Made by a program: the position numbers and the translations under genes. The notes beneath the pieces were generated by a model, which saw only the letters and a program-made list of their open reading frames with translations, was not told the origin of the DNA and made no database searches. Positions 7,347 through 8,123 of a stretch of DNA of 8,123 bases are shown here, one piece after another; position 1 is the stretch's first letter, and the number at the start of each line of letters is the position of its first letter. The stretch is from Planctomycetota bacterium (GTDB lineage Bacteria; Planctomycetota; UBA1135; GCA-002686595): the NCBI GenBank assembly GCA_029259675.1, contig JAJDES010000146.1, positions 1-8,123 of the forward strand. Direction: 5' to 3'.

Positions 7347-7352
7347 ATAATA
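7347..7352 (-). promoter_or_regulatory. Possible -10 element upstream of the 694-residue gene
   Basis: On the - strand the hexamer reads TATTAT, five of six to the TATAAT consensus, in an AT-richer part of the 178-base gap between the two - strand genes. No good -35 lies 16-18 bases upstream. It would give a 5' leader of about 100 bases. Confidence 0.25.
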
Positions 7353-7417
7353 GTCGCTATCAACTCAGTGGATACATTCATGATCCGCACTCCATCCCTC
7401 AACAGGCACGCCTGCGC

Positions 7418-8123
7418 TTAAAGATCGAGCTCTCGGCCCCTCAAAAATCCCTCGCTAGGCAAACCAATGGGGGCAAATTCCAAATCACCATCCACCAAAT
7501 CGACAAGCCCCCAAACGTAGTATTCCTTGGACACATCGAAATAAGCGCGCAGTTCATAAACATCTGCAGGCAGATCTTCGAAGTGGAATGCTCCACGGCC
7601 AGGAGGCCAAACGGTAGGGCTAATAGCCACATCTGGATCGATCTCCCCCATAGCATCCGCATACTCTTCATAGTCTGCGGAACTAGTAAAGCAGTTCGCC
7701 TTGGCGATAAGAACCGAGGTGTCAAATGCCAAACGCAACTCGAGTTCAATCAGTATTTCATCAAGTTCCGTGGCCCAAATGCCTCCTGAAAGAGCGCGCG
7801 ACCCCGTGACGTACAGATCGAAGGCAAGATCTTGCGCGGATTGCACTTCTGCCTCGCCCATCAATATCCAACCCGAAGTTTTGGCATTCCGTCGGCCACC
7901 GAAGTAAATGCGCCAATTCCCAGGTCTAAGCCTCTTGCGATAGGCCCCAAATTCGTCCGCGAATACGGTGGCTCCGCGGTCGACCATAGGTTCGCTTTTG
8001 GGTCGAAATACGATTACCGCATCTGGAATGGCATCGCCCTGCGCGTCAAAGATTCGCCCGGAAATCGCGCCAGAACCGGCGATCCATTCCTTATCAACTA
8101 TTGAGTTGTCCGCGACAGAAACG
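7418..8123 (-). CDS. Second carboxypeptidase-regulatory-like domain protein, C-terminal part (5' end beyond the right edge)
   Basis: On the - strand the frame is open from the right edge to TAA at 7418-7420, giving 234 residues. An internal ATG at 7987 is not the start: the residues before it continue the same domain. They read GAISGRIFDAQGDAIPDAVI, then (past the ATG) FADEFGAYRKRLRPGNWRIYFGG, a complete CarboxypepD_reg-type beta-sandwich running through that ATG. The C-terminal half is acidic, with many Asp and Glu, and ends in GFLRGRELDL; it contains FEDLPADVYELRAYF, the kind of G/L-x-x-x-Y-E-L-R strand that closes such domains. No membrane anchor or sorting signal is visible at the C-terminus. 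Its neighbour downstream on the same strand has the same domain type, so the two may be paralogues or work together. The function is unknown. Confidence 0.75.
   Translation of the reverse strand, partial: VSVADNSIVDKEWIAGSGAISGRIFDAQGDAIPDAVIVFRPKSEPMVDRGATVFADEFGAYRKRLRPGNWRIYFGGRRNAKTSGWILMGEAEVQSAQDLAFDLYVTGSRALSGGIWATELDEILIELELRLAFDTSVLIAKANCFTSSADYEEYADAMGEIDPDVAISPTVWPPGRGAFHFEDLPADVYELRAYFDVSKEYYVWGLVDLVDGDLEFAPIGLPSEGFLRGRELDL

Overview
The window looks like a chromosomal segment of a GC-rich, Gram-negative-type environmental bacterium. A planctomycete or a similar lineage is my best guess, from three things: a futalosine-pathway menaquinone gene tail, a molybdopterin ligase carrying a C-terminal binding-protein-like domain, and large secreted proteins with carboxypeptidase-regulatory-like repeats. 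This taxonomic guess is inference; no rRNA or other decisive marker is present.

Left part, + strand. Bases 1-114 are the last 37 codons of a radical-SAM enzyme, most likely aminofutalosine synthase MqnE. A 201-base spacer follows, holding a 20-bp tandem repeat, a 12-bp palindrome and a possible leaderless promoter. Then comes a three-gene run that looks like one operon: (i) 316-1911, a MoaD-like ubiquitin-fold domain fused in frame to a MoeA domain; (ii) 1908-3863, a second MoeA with a C-terminal periplasmic-binding-protein-like domain, starting at a TTG inside the stop codon of (i); (iii) 3888-5084, a 12-helix MFS transporter, also with a TTG start, 24 bases downstream. Genes (i) and (ii) belong to the last step of molybdenum/tungsten cofactor synthesis, ligation of metal to (adenylylated) molybdopterin. 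The MFS protein may move a related solute, but nothing in its sequence fixes the substrate.

Right part, - strand. Two genes converge on the operon. The nearer one (5155-7239) encodes a 694-residue exported protein with a signal peptide and about three beta-sandwich (carboxypeptidase-regulatory-like) repeats. The farther one (7418 to the right edge) is the C-terminal 234 residues of a second protein with the same kind of domain; its start lies outside the window. The - strand region is visibly less GC-rich than the moeA genes: by hand count, 28 of 60 bases G/C at 7021-7080 against 43 of 60 at 2461-2520.

The most interesting item is the MoaD-MoeA fusion. Its Gly-Gly, normally the reactive C-terminus of a sulfur carrier, is buried in the chain, and a plausible internal ribosome site and ATG could also yield a free, normal-length MoeA. 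The 70-base convergent gap (5085-5154) shows no convincing terminator. The 178-base gap 7240-7417 holds a possible promoter and a ribosome site for the 694-residue protein. I saw no tRNA, rRNA, CRISPR array, insertion sequence or attachment site.
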